From the NCBI GenBank assembly GCA_025642065.1, contig JAODUP010000316.1:310001-374000 (forward strand): a stretch of DNA of 64,000 nt. The letters are read 5' to 3'. Positions 1-12,146 of this stretch are shown piece by piece. The first letter of the stretch is position 1; every line of letters begins with the position of its first letter. Position numbers and translations under genes: made by a program. The notes under the pieces are model-generated. The model ran no database searches. It was not told the origin of the DNA and was given only the letters and a program-made list of their open reading frames with translations. This stretch comes from Paralvinella palmiformis. Taxonomy: Eukaryota; Annelida; Polychaeta; Terebellida; Alvinellidae.

Positions 1-242
1 GTATGTATGTATGTCGGAATTTTGTGTTACAAATACTATGGTATCGTTTTAAAAAAAACAAAACACAGACAATCACATACAGTATCACTTTTCGAGATGT
101 TTTACTGATGTGCCAAGTATCTGTTAATTAGACGGCCTCTCTAAGAAATACAAATATACATTATATTGTTAATATCTCAGTTTTTGTGTCGGCATTTTAT
201 AAGAAAAATAACATCCTACTGACTTAACATATTTTTGTTAAT

Positions 243-289
243 ATGTATGTATGTATGTTTGTATGTATGTATGTATGTATGTATGTATG

Positions 290-342
<53 letters not shown>

Positions 343-392
343 TGTGGGATATATATGTATGTATGTGTGTATGTATGTGTGTATGTATGTAT
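243..392. repeat. compound microsatellite (GTAT)n-(AT)n-(GT)n-(GTAT)n
   Basis: A (GTAT)n run passes into (AT)n, then (GT)n, then back to (GTAT)n variants. It creates a spurious open frame of Tyr/Thr/His repeats on the minus strand. Confidence 0.95.
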
Positions 393-524
393 TCGTACAT
401 AGTTTAGATTCCTAGTGAAATATTGCCTTAGTCCTGATGTTGGATACACGGGTAACATATGACCGAAGGATGGATCCCTAGTGATATGAAATTATCAGAT
501 GAAACATCACACAAACAGTGATAT

Positions 525-600
525 TAATGGGATTCGAATCCTGGGCTTGAGGTACACCGCGGAATACACTCACAGTCAACTGCACTGTAGGAGATACCGA
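525..600 (-). repeat. tRNA-like SINE remnant
   Basis: Read on the minus strand this contains a B-box-like stretch (AGGATTCGAATCCC) with an A-box-like segment about 40 bases 5' of it, as in tRNA-derived SINEs elsewhere in the window. It is short and degraded. Confidence 0.4.
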
Positions 601-915
601 GAGTGAGACAGACAAACAAAGAGGGGGGGGGGGTGTTCCTGTTTAAGCCATAACATATAGTCATCCATCAGTCTACCTGGATTCATGGTCGGGATATTAT
701 TCGACTGGATCACGGTATTATGGAGCCATATCACCGTGAAGCATTGCTGTTAATGCACAGACATGGCCGAGGCTGTCATCATTTCAATTTGGCTGTCATT
801 ACGTGTTGTCACGGCTTTCGTCAATGGCATGACTCCATAATGGAAGGCGGACGCACGATAATGGGGACTGCCATGGATCGCTTCTAATGGGAACCCTTGT
901 CCTCTGAATAGGTGT

Positions 916-916
<1 letters not shown>

Positions 917-952
<36 letters not shown>
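917..952. repeat. (CT)n microsatellite
   Basis: About 18 uninterrupted CT dinucleotides. Confidence 0.97.
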
Positions 953-955
<3 letters not shown>

Positions 956-1096
956 AGCTTGACAACCTAACTTCAATTTGTCACCATAACAAGTCTGGCC
1001 AAGCCTCGATTCCATTATGTCATAAAAGCAATTGATTGTCCATAGCCATTAATATAAAATAAGGTGAAAGGCAGTTATCTCAACAATGATTCTCTC

Positions 1097-1775
<679 letters not shown>

Positions 1776-3155
1776 TACATACCCACATGTATGTTCTGTT
1801 TCAAGTAAGTCTTATCAGAGTAGTAATCTCTTAATGTTTCTCATCCAGACATTCCTCGGGTAGCTGCATGTATTCGGACCCCCCCCCACAACCCCCCACC
1901 CCAACCACAAAACCAGAGTAAAACACTCCACGAAAAGTTATCTTCTATCAGTACCATCTTTAGTGTTCCATACTGTCATGTGACAAAGGTCGTTAATATT
2001 ATCTGGATGATGGAAAGAACAGGACGTCTGCGCACAATCCAGACCGGTCGATCTGTTCGCTCCAGATGCGATCCGGGAGGTTTTCACCGGAAGTACAACA
2101 ATCACTCCTCAGTCCCGTGTACTTATCCGGCTCAACCGAGTCCGTCACGTCCGGACCATCAGGCAAACATCTAGGCCGAGTAATTACTGCGATAAATAAT
2201 ATACCTGGAAAACGACCCGGTTAAAGGTCGCAACCGTGTACGCTTTGTTTTATCAGCGGATAGCTTTCATCTCTACAAGAGTCTCGTTATTAGGCTCGGT
2301 ACAGTCGGGATGGTATTTAGTAATAGTGTTGACCTACGCCCTATCCTAGTGGTACACTCGGGCCGAACCTACCCAAATGTTGAGAATGGGGGGGGGGGGG
2401 TCATTCGCCACTTATTGGCGCCCATTTTAACGACCTTTATCATACACGTTGTTAAATGGGACGAGGACGGTTTTGGTCTAGATTACTGACCGTACCCTGT
2501 CTAACAAATGTGATTTATTTGTTTAAAAAAGATTGTTTTCGTCTGGGAAGCGAGTCATCGACGTTCGGTAGTCAGACTTGATGGTGGGTGTATTAGTCAT
2601 GACATGTACGCCAGAGGGGCAGTTTTAGCTATCCACGGAGGCATCACTCCTCCACCAGCTGTAGCGTGTTGGTAACCAGAAGGAAAAAAAACACACGATG
2701 GTTACAGTCTAAAACACGTTATACCTGTGTTTGTGAATGGTGTTTTATGGTTTATGTGTTGTTGTTGTAGTAGTAACCAGGTCTTCGGCATAACGTTTTA
2801 ACAACGTCATTATTAGGTTATTACGTCCGTTTCGTGAACTAAAAGGTAACCTCAAGAGAACGCAATAAGATGGATGTCGAAATGTTGTATTTTCTTGGAT
2901 TTAGCACACATTTTAAAACGAAATATTACACTCTTAAACAAAAACAATTTAATATTTGATTGTTACCTAACAACGTTGAACGATGTTTCACAATAAGTCT
3001 GCACAATTCCTCGATAATCGTTGGATTATGCACAAGATTTGTGAACTCTGTGGAGGTTTCTGTTCATTAATGAAGACATATTGACTATTACGCTCCCGAC
3101 TGGCTGCCAATCTCCATTATCTAGTGTAGAGACTTGTCAAGTTGGTGATATTTAC

Positions 3156-3156
3156 A

Positions 3157-3234
<78 letters not shown>

Positions 3235-3309
3235 TGACAGACAGACAGACAGACAGACACGCGCGCGCACCACACACACACACACACGCAGATAGACAGA
3301 CAGACACAC

Positions 3310-3345
<36 letters not shown>

Positions 3346-3456
3346 CTCACACACTAACACACACACAGAGAGAGAGAGAGGGAGACAGACAAACAGACAC
3401 GCACACAGACACGCACACACACACACACACACAACAGACAGACACACTAACACACA
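3156..3456. repeat. 300-bp compound microsatellite (AC)n-(AG)n-(ACAG)n-(AT)n
   Basis: A mosaic of (AC)n, (AG)n, (ACAG)n, GCGC, (AT)n, (AG)n and (AC)n blocks. It is purine-rich on the plus strand almost throughout. The Cys/Val-rich and Thr/His-rich open frames over it are products of the repeat. Confidence 0.97.
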
Positions 3457-4603
3457 CACGCTAGTTTGATATTTAAAATCCCCGATGAACTTCCGAAATA
3501 ACTCACTAAAGATTTAATTAGTCTTCATCTCACAAACAATAACAATATCAAATTGATATAAACAAATTGGTCTAAATATATTTTATTACGTGAATGATGT
3601 ATTTAAACATATTGAAGTCGGAAAAGTGAAGATGATAAATTATGAAGAAAATCGGTTTAATTTCTTTCGCTGATTGATCACGTGATGTCAGAGAACGAAG
3701 TAAGATGAGTTATCTTTAGTTGATGAGATTCTTTATTGTTTTGCTCATTATCAGAGTGAACTATATTGTAAACTTATATTGCTTAGGGATGAGCATACAA
3801 AGGTGAATAACATTGTGTGTGTGTGTGTGTGTGTGTGTTTAAGACATTATGCGTGCCAGATCTTTTATAGCTGTGTGCTTCCTTTTATCGTCTTCAGGCG
3901 TGACTAAGAGTAAAACACGCCCAAAATATGATATCAAAGTCAGAACAAATATTTATACATTTTGATCAACCTTTGAGTGTTCCCGGCCCAATGCAAAATG
4001 GTGGTCATGAAACGTGATAGCTCGCGAAGCCATAATGCTTCGCAAAACATCGTTATAGGCGCAATATTCTGGCATCAAACAAACATCCCTGATATCTTCT
4101 GGACAAAAAAAACATTTTGTTCATTCTTTACATTAGGAAGACACGGCCAGAGAAATATAAACATTTACTGGCATCTTTGTTAAACTGTTGGTAGACCATC
4201 AGCTTATGGCTGAGAATTAAGTAATGTAAGCTATTTGAAGTTTCTTCTCCGATGTTCTTTTAAACCAAACATTCGATTCTTTGCTGCGTTTGGATTTATT
4301 CAGTTTGCCGCCGAACGGGGCCACTAATGTGGCCTTTTGATTAATAATGTCACGGTCGTTGTCCCAATTTATCTAGGTGAAAGGTTAAAGGCCACTCACC
4401 AGGTGTCTGGCGTTGTCTATGTGCCGATAGTCGCTAATCAATTCACCTTTAAATGTCATCTTAATTGTTAATCACGATTACTTTTTACTGAGAGTATGAT
4501 AAGGTAAATGTTATACTGCAGATTTCTAATGTACGCAAAATCCAAATATTCCCGAAAACATTATGGTAGATTTAATTTGAAAACTAAAAAGTTACCATTA
4601 CCT

Positions 4604-4604
4604 T

Positions 4605-4639
<35 letters not shown>

Positions 4640-4669
4640 ATGCGACCACATGCGCAAGCACACGCGAGT

Positions 4670-4718
<49 letters not shown>

Positions 4719-4743
4719 CAGAGAAAGAGAAAGAGCGAGAGAG
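4604..4743. repeat. (AT)n and (AC)n-(AG)n microsatellites
   Basis: (AT)n runs at about 4604-4638, followed by (AC)n and (AG)n runs from about 4671 to 4743. Confidence 0.95.
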
Positions 4744-5234
4744 CGGTGCATAGCAACCATTAAAAAATAATTTCAAAACGTATCTTCTTGAGACATCCCA
4801 TACCTCGTGTTATCCCGACGAGATAAATAGGTTATAAGCTGCATCTTTCATACGCTGGATCCGTTAATGACAACCGGAACGGTCTATATTAACATTGGTG
4901 AGTTTTACTGATGGAGTACAACTGTTATTTATATACAGACTGTGAGAGGCAGACAGGAACGTTCATCTACACTAAAGGTAGAGCAATCGTAGACGTTGTT
5001 TGAGTACGTCACTTCAGCTGTTTATTTTGATTGGAAGAGCTGACTTCCTGAAGTGTATCAACGCAATCTATAAGATTTTATATTTAGATCCGAAAGGGGG
5101 AAGGGGGAAGTCAGAGCTTGAAAGTAGAGCAAATAAACTATGTTGCAGGTGAAACGAGTAAAATCGTGAAATGTGAGTGAAATGAACAAATATCTCTCTT
5201 TCTCACACTCTCTATCTACTCTCTCTTTCCATTC

Positions 5235-5251
5235 TGTGTGTTTTAGCTGTG

Positions 5252-5307
<56 letters not shown>

Positions 5308-5362
5308 GAGATGTTATACTTGAACCGAAAGCAAAATAGTTAAATAAATAAATAAATAAATG
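5235..5362. repeat. (AT)n-(GT)n and (AAAT)n microsatellites
   Basis: A short AT run passes into a (GT)n run ending near 5306. Five AAAT-type units follow near 5341-5361. Confidence 0.95.
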
Positions 5363-5849
5363 GGCTTTTTATTCGAGATATAAATCGACCACAACAAGTC
5401 GGAAGGGGGGGGGGGGTAGATGCATTTGTCATTCGGTGTGAATGTCGTAGGTTTACCAGTAATATACATTCACATAGAATTGGCTACTTCTTATTTAATA
5501 TATGAGAATAAAATATATAGATAATACTACTACATCCAGAACATGGCTTCCATAGTCGTTTAGCATGAAACCTATAGACACAAGTCAACAGATCATGGGT
5601 TCGTATTTAATTGCTACTGGAAGATATTTGGAAACGTTGTTTAGACGTCTAAATGTTTCCACTCTGTCTAGCAGACGCCTCTCTGGTGGAGTTGGTAGCG
5701 TATTTAGTGGCACAGTGGGTAGCGCATCAAATCATAAAACTCTAGTTCGTGGGATTGAATAACACTCTTAATACATTTCTTCACCTTGATCATCTAACCT
5801 TCCTACAGAGTGGTGCCTCAGCTATACTTAGTATGTGTGTACTATAGTA

Positions 5850-6184
5850 CGTACTGTGTATATATTATAATACATAGTATGTATATATTATAATACATAG
5901 TATGTATATATTATAATACATAGTATGTATATATTATAATACATACTATGTATATATTATAATACATACTATGTATATATTATAATACATACTATGTATA
6001 TATTATAATACATACTATGTATATATTATAATACATACTATGTATATATTATAATACTTACTATGTATATATTATAATACATACTATGTATATATTATAA
6101 TACATACTATGTATAATACATACTATGTATATATTATAATACATACTATCTATATATTATAATACATACTATATATATATTATA
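5850..6184. repeat. 23-bp AT-rich minisatellite, about 14 copies
   Basis: Units of the form TATATATTATAATACATA plus five bases repeat every 23 bp. The unit is nearly self-complementary, so each copy can fold. The first copies carry ACATAGTATGT at the junction and later copies carry ACATACTATGT, which is its exact reverse complement. One truncated unit is present near 6113. No coding potential. Confidence 0.93.
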
Positions 6185-6221
6185 CCCAGCTAGAAATGTG
6201 CGTCCATTATCCATTCTACAA

Positions 6222-6410
6222 CATTAGACAGCTCTTCAATATGTATAGTATTAGACGGCTCTCCAATATCTACAACATAAGACGGGTCTGCAATATCTAC
6301 AGCATTAGACGACTCTCCAATATGTACAGCATTAGACGACTCTCCGATGTGTACAGCATTAGACGACTCTCCAATATGTACAGCATTAGACGACTCTGTT
6401 ATATGTACAG
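6222..6410. repeat. 27-bp minisatellite with an open frame
   Basis: About seven diverged copies of a 27-bp unit containing ATTAGACGACTCTCCAATAT. Because 27 is a multiple of three, the frame stays open from 6196 to 6456 and would encode the 9-residue period YSIRRLSNM. No promoter, signal peptide or known domain is seen, so this is treated as a minisatellite rather than a gene. Confidence 0.85.
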
Positions 6411-6696
6411 CAGTCGAAGGGGGGAATTATTACTAATTTTGAGAAGGTCATATTAAGATGTGTTGGAGATTATGATGCCAACTGATTCAATAACTTGATG
6501 GGTGTCCGTTACGAATAGTGATATATGCCATTTTTTCAGTCGTTGTTATTGAACACTAATCTGTGGTTTCAGCTGACCTTCAGCTGACCTTCACTCTTCT
6601 CTTTGAAGTTGAGAACTCGCCCTTGACTCTTCAGGGTTGAGATGTAGAGATTTTGTCGTGAATGGATTACTGTGGTGCTCAGAATGTCGAAAATTA

Positions 6697-6782
6697 TTGA
6701 TTGATTGATTGATTGGTTTATTGATTGAGTGAGTGAGCGAGCAAGTGAGTGATTGAGTGAGTGAGTGAGCGAGTGAGTTGAT
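6697..6782. repeat. (TTGA)n / (GAGT)n degenerate tetranucleotide repeat
   Basis: TTGA units grade into GAGT and GAGC units. This is the same tetranucleotide family as the larger (GAGT)n and (ACTC)n arrays at 35600, 37246 and 50674. Confidence 0.85.
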
Positions 6783-6865
6783 TGGTCAGTCAGTCGCTTA
6801 ATAAATCAGTTAAATATTAAACATTCTTTTCAATATATTGATCATAGCACATTTGTGATGTGCAA

Positions 6866-7045
6866 AAGGGGCGCATCCATGGTCTAGTTGGTAGCGAGTT
6901 GGACCACAGATTATTACCACCAGAGCTCGAATCTCGGCGTGACCATACCTGAAGGGTGTTTCATCTTTGACTTCGCTTCATTACCTTTGGAGGTCGCTCG
7001 GCCGATTTAGCCTACTGTGGCTTACAAAACATCAATTATCAATCA
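6866..7045 (+). repeat. tRNA-derived SINE, full-length-like copy (SINE family 1)
   Basis: The head is tRNA-like, with an A-box-like TGGTCTAGTTGG and a B-box-like GAGCTCGAATCTC about 45 bases later. The body contains GAAGGGTGTTTCATCTTTGA and GGTCGCTCGGCCGATTTAGC. The same body modules recur, mostly inverted, near 45.9, 48.1, 48.65 and 53.1 kb. The 3' end runs into ACATCAATTATCAATC, matching the ATC-rich tails of other copies. It lies about 230 bp before the CSPG4 exon acceptor. Confidence 0.8.
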
Positions 7046-7106
7046 CCTTGAAGAGCAAAATATTATTTATTGTCTGGAGTGTGTCTGAGACTCACAGACA
7101 TACACA

Positions 7107-7140
7107 CACGCGTGTATATATATATATATATATATATGTA
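7107..7140. repeat. (AT)n microsatellite
   Basis: Short AT run directly 3' of the SINE and about 130 bp before the CSPG4 exon. Confidence 0.9.
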
Positions 7141-7273
7141 TATTTATTTTTTATATACTCCACCCACATGTGATACTTTTAAAGTTTCATTAACGCAACA
7201 ACAAAAAACGAAACCTTTAGTTTGAGAGAATTATTTTCTCCATTAATTTTCATTCACCTTTTCAATTCTTCAG

Positions 7274-10200
7274 CTTCATTCTATGGGGAGAGTTACGTTT
7301 GGCTGCCGCGAGAGGACGCCAGCAGCACGACGGAACTCCATCTGGAGTTCCGGACGAGTCGGCCGGATGCGCTGCTGTTCCTGGCGGGCGGCCATCCGGA
7401 TTACCTGCTGGTCAAGCTGGAGCAGGGCGCCATCCGGATCGTGATGGATCTCGGATCCGGCGAGGCCATACTCGGCTCGCACCCCGGCCTCGAATTCAAC
7501 GACCTCCACTGGCACTACCTACACCTGTCACGGACCGATAGGACGATCAACCTGAACATCAATAACATGTCCACGATATCCACGAATAGTCCGGGCGTCT
7601 TCACCGAACTGAACATCAACAAAGGAGTCTTCCTCGGTGCTGTGGCTGCCTCTTCGGACCTCTTTTATGGAATACTGCGGGAGTATCGCGGCTGTTTGAA
7701 GAGCGTCTTCTTTAATGGTATGGACGTTCTCGACGCCGCCCAGCTCGAGCAAGACCCGCTGCACATCTACGAGGTGAGCTGGGGCTGTAGTTCGCAGTTC
7801 GGCGCTAGCTCTCAGCAGCCGATCAGCTTCCTTCGTAACACGTCCTTCGTCGCCTTCAAACAGCTCGAATCCTACAAACATGGCCGCTTCACGTTCGACC
7901 TGAAGACCAGAACCGAGATGGCGTTGCTGTTCTACGGATCGGGACGGTTTTCAAATCCGGATTTCATCGCCCTGGAACTGGTCGACGGCATCGCTCATCT
8001 GACTGTTAACAAGGGAAGTGGCGTGGTGTCGTTCTCGACCGGAAATCGGATCAACGACGCTAACTGGCACCAATTGGAGGTCGTCATCAACCCCATAACT
8101 ATTGCCCTGTCTGTGGATGGACAGAGGGAAGAACGTCAGATGCCGCACGGCGACAGTCGCTATCTGGATCTGTACGGCTTCCTGTATGTCGGCGGTGTCG
8201 GGATAATGGCACGTGCTCTAGCCAATCAGCACCGACTCCAGTCATTATTTGGACCACGGTCAGCCGCCGGGTCGTTGGTCGGCTGTATCCAGAACTTCAA
8301 GATGAACGGCGAACTATACGGCTTCCGAGAGGCAGAGGTTACGAAGGATCTGTCACCCGAATGTCTCTGGACGTTTCCGTGCACGAGCAATCCGTGTATA
8401 GATGGCGCCAGCTGCGTCGAGGACGGCCACTTCTACTACGACTGCATCTGCGAGCAGGCGAACTGCTTCCGGGAGGGCTATGCCATAGGCGACCAATCGC
8501 CGACCAGATCTACGCAGGGCATTGTGCACGTGCAAGATCTGGTAGTGCAGGAAGGCGGCGTCAGCCTCATTCTAAACAACAACATCGAAATCGTCACAGA
8601 CTACGCCGAGTTCGGCATCCGCGATTCGGACGTCGTGTTCCGGATGGTCGGCCAACCGGAACACGGACTGGTCCAAGTTGAGCACGACGACTCGACCGAG
8701 GACGGAGCAACGCTCTTCTCGATGACAGACGTCCTGGCGAGTCGGGTCAGCTACTCGCACGACGGATCGGAGAGTCGGCAGGACGGTATCGCTCTGGAAT
8801 TGGAATTCCTCAGACCGGATACCGTCAGGGAGGCCGACCTTCCCGAAATCTACAGAAGACGGTACGGTATCACGCTCGCCATAGACGTTATGCCGTGGAA
8901 CGATAAACCCGACATCCGACTCCCGAGGGACGATACCCTTATCGTTGTCACCAACACCCAGCTGACCATTACGCCCAGGATCCTGCTGGCCATGGATCGT
9001 GACGATCCACCGGCTCACCTCGAGTACACCGTCCACTATCAGCACGGCCACGACATCGGCTACTTCGAGATCACCGACGGCTTGACGGTGCGCGCGCGCA
9101 TCGCGACCTTCACCCAGGAGGACGTCAACGACGGCCGGATCGCGTTCGTGCATCGCGGTTCGGCGTCGCAGCAGATCCGGATCCAGGTCTCCGACCGGAA
9201 GGACGTTAGCATGCCGAAGACGCTACATGTTCGGGCGGTGCCGATGATGATATCGGTCGAGAGCAACACCGGACTGCACGTACCGAAGGGCTCGTCGAAT
9301 CTGATCCTGAAGCAGAACCTGTCGTTCACGACGAACACGCCCGATCAGGACTTCCCGATTCGGTACGAGGTCACCGTGCCGCCGTTCGACGGCGAGATCC
9401 AGCGGCAACAGCCGTCCAACAATCAGTGGGTCGTCTCGTCGACGTTCACTCAGCAGGAGGTCGACAGCAGCCGAATACGGTACTTCCACTACGGCGGGGA
9501 CTTACCCGACGACTTCTTCAAGTTTAAGGTCTACGTCCTCTCGGACAGCGACTACATCCAGGAGTACGACTTCGACATCGTCATCATCGCCGCCGGCCTC
9601 AACATCACGCGGAACGTCGGCCTTCATCTGACGGGGATGAGGGACGGCTACATCACCGAGAACGAGCTGATGACGGTCAGCTCGATACCGTACCACACTC
9701 CGGGGAAAATCGTCTACAGTATCCTGTCGCTACCCAGACACGGCCACCTCTATCGCATCCACCAGAGGACCAAGGAGAGAATTCGCAAGAAGCGAATCAG
9801 TACCAACTTCACGCAGGCCGACATCAACGGAGGCGACGTCCTCTATCGGCTGAACCGGGCGCTGCTCAACACGATCGAGGACAGCTTCGAGTTCCGCGTT
9901 GAAGTTCCCGAAATGGAGTCCGAGATAGCCACGTTCAGCGTCCGCTACGATCCGGTGGACAGCGAGATACACTTTATCAACAACGGGCTGCTGAACGTGC
10001 GAGAGGGCAGTCAGGTGTTGGTGACCAAAGAGGATCTTTTCATGGACAGCCCTGATATGGTAGACTTCACCTACACGATCATAGACGGTCCTCACTACGG
10101 CGTCATCCAGCTGGTTAACCCGAACACTGGTCAGACGACGAACAGGAATGCTACGTCGTTCACAAACGGAGACGTGTCGGCCAACAAGGTCTATTATAAA

Positions 10201-11923
10201 CACGACGATTCGGAGACAACAGAAGACTTCTTCACCTTCACGGTGACGCCAGTCGTACGACACACGCAGCAAACCGAGTCGCTGACGCAGGAGATCACTG
10301 AATACTCGGGGACGTTCGAGATCAAGATCTCGCTCCGGAACGATAACAGCCCGCGAAGACTGATCGAGAAGCCGTTCGACGTCGTCGCCAACAGGGGGCG
10401 CCTACTGACGCTGGACGACATAAAGTACACGGATCCGGACGTCGACTTCGACGACGGCCAGCTGCTGTACACGTTCCGACACATAGCGAACGGCGAATTC
10501 GTCAGCAACAGCAACCGATCGGTGATCCTCGGCGACTTCATCCAGGAAGACATCGCCGAAGATCGGGTCTACTTCCATCACTTCGGGGCCAACAACGACA
10601 AAGGTACGGTGATGGTATCCGACGGCGAATTCCAGAGTATCGGCGAATTCGAGGTGCGAGTGACCGAGCCGTACATCAAGATCGTGAACAACACCGGGCT
10701 GGCGGTGAAGAAGGGTTCAAACGTTACCATAACGACGGTGAACATCAGCATCGAGACAAACGTCGATGGTACCGACAAGGAGTTCAAGTTCATCATCAGC
10801 GAGCCACCGAAACACGGCTTCATAAAGCGGAACACTAACGAGAGGAACAGGTTTAATCTGGCCGAGTTGAGGAAGGGTCAGGTGAAGTACCAACACGACA
10901 ATACCGAGTTCATGGATGACCGGTTCAAATTCCTGGTGAAGGTCGGCGACACCGAGACAGAGGGCGTCGTCAAGGTGAAGATCCTACTCGGTGGCGAGTA
11001 TCTTCCGCTTAGCGTGATACACAACCGAGCGATAGCTGTACGGGAGGAAGGCGAGGTGACCATCACAAGACAGGAGCTACTCTTCGGCCATCCGGAGGCG
11101 GGGCCGGCCGACATTACGTACAGGATCAGTAAACAACCTCAACACGGCGTCCTCATCCTTCGACAATCAGAGGCCGATGACAGGTCAAAAGATCGGCTAA
11201 GAAGGTTCACTCAGAAGGACATCAATGACGATAGACTCGTCTACACACACACAGGTCAGGGACAGGCGACTGACGTGATCGGCTTCGAAGTCTCTAACGG
11301 CGTACTGACGCTGCGAGGTCAGGAGTTCGTCGTCGAGGTGATCCCCACGACGATACCACTCCGCGTGGAGGGCTTCGTGATTCCGGAGGGCGGCATGAAG
11401 AGCATCTCGGCGAATAACATCAAGATCAAGAACCGATATTTCGCCAAACAGCATCTCGAGTACAGCATCGTCGAGGGCCCGAGACACGGCCGCGTCGTCT
11501 ACGCCGAGAACCGCGAGCAGCACGTGGTTCAATTCAGCCACCAGCAGGTGCTCAAGCGGAAGGTGCTCTACATACACGACGACACGGACACGACCGGCGA
11601 CAACATTACGCTCTTCGTCCGGATGCCCGATACGGCCTTCCGGAGCAATCCGCAGACGATCGACATCCAGATCCTGCCGACGAACGACCAGCCGCCGAGG
11701 TTGGTCGTCAACGAACCGCTGAGGATGTGGATCGGCTCGGTGACGCCGATAACCACCGACAACCTGAAGGTTGAAGACGCCGACACACCGGATAACGAGC
11801 TCATGTTTATCATCGGCAACCCGACAAACGGTGACGTCACTCTGAAGGGCAACCCGAATCAGAACATTCTGAACTTCACCCAGGATCACATCAATAGGAA
11901 GCAGGTGATGTTCCGTCAACGAG
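7274..11923 (+). CDS. CSPG4/NG2-like proteoglycan, large exon: LamG domains, EGF-like module and CSPG repeats 1-10
   Basis: This exon encodes most of the extracellular part of a chondroitin sulfate proteoglycan 4 (NG2, kon-tiki/perdido) orthologue, a single-pass receptor for adhesion and growth-factor signalling. A pyrimidine tract and CAG precede 7274. The first two bases finish a split codon, and the protein then reads SFYGE, matching the start of mature human NG2 (ASFFGE). Domains: LamG1 about 7276-7830, LamG2 about 7830-8365, an EGF-like six-cysteine module 8377-8466, then CSPG repeats 1-9 and most of repeat 10. Each repeat shows the pattern HG...F(T/S)Q.D(I/V)...(I/V)Y.H(D/G). The donor at 11923/11924 (G|GTGAGT) joins in frame to 12147 to give RGVDTR. 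The coding DNA is far more GC-rich than its surroundings, which explains long antisense open frames. The signal-peptide exon is missing from the window. Confidence 0.96.
8377..8466 (+). other. EGF-like module within CSPG4
   Basis: Six cysteines with spacing C4C5C9C1C5C, including NPC, DGASC and YDCIC, sit between LamG2 and the first CSPG repeat. This is the standard EGF pattern. As I recall it, human NG2 has an acidic linker at this place instead. Confidence 0.85.
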
Positions 11924-12146
11924 GTGAGTACAATGATTCATCACATCGATATAAAATTTAACCTTAGGGCGTCTCCGTGGCCTAACCAGTAAAGCCGTTG
12001 ACCATAAATCTCTAACACAATGGGTTCAAATCCCAGCCTAGCTACTTTCCAAGGGTGTGCGTAAAATATCTGCAAAACAGTAACGTAGTTTGGATAAATT
12101 ATCTGTTTATTTGCCCGTAACTCAAAATGACTCGTTTCGTTTCCAG
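11924..12146 (+). other. CSPG4 intron (223 bp) containing a tRNA-derived SINE
   Basis: A short GT-AG intron that splits the tenth CSPG repeat in phase 1. Almost half of it is a SINE-like insertion (about 11968-12070). Confidence 0.92.
11968..12070 (+). repeat. tRNA-derived SINE inside the CSPG4 intron
   Basis: A-box-like GTGGCCTAACCAGTAAAG and B-box-like GGGTTCAAATCCCAG, followed by CCAAGGGTGTG, which resembles the body module of SINE family 1. It could be mistaken for a tRNA gene, but the stem pairings do not close into a proper cloverleaf by eye. Confidence 0.65.

Noticed and set aside
11197..11919. 240-codon antisense open frame, with several others (7528-7881, 8572-9153, 9730-10272) opposite CSPG4
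   Set aside because: CSPG4 coding DNA is GC-rich with few stops on the other strand. These frames have no domain or start context and lie entirely inside a clear gene.
11968..12040. Possible tRNA gene in the CSPG4 intron
   Set aside because: A- and B-box-like sequences are present, but the acceptor and anticodon stems do not pair well, and similar sequences recur in the window as SINEs.
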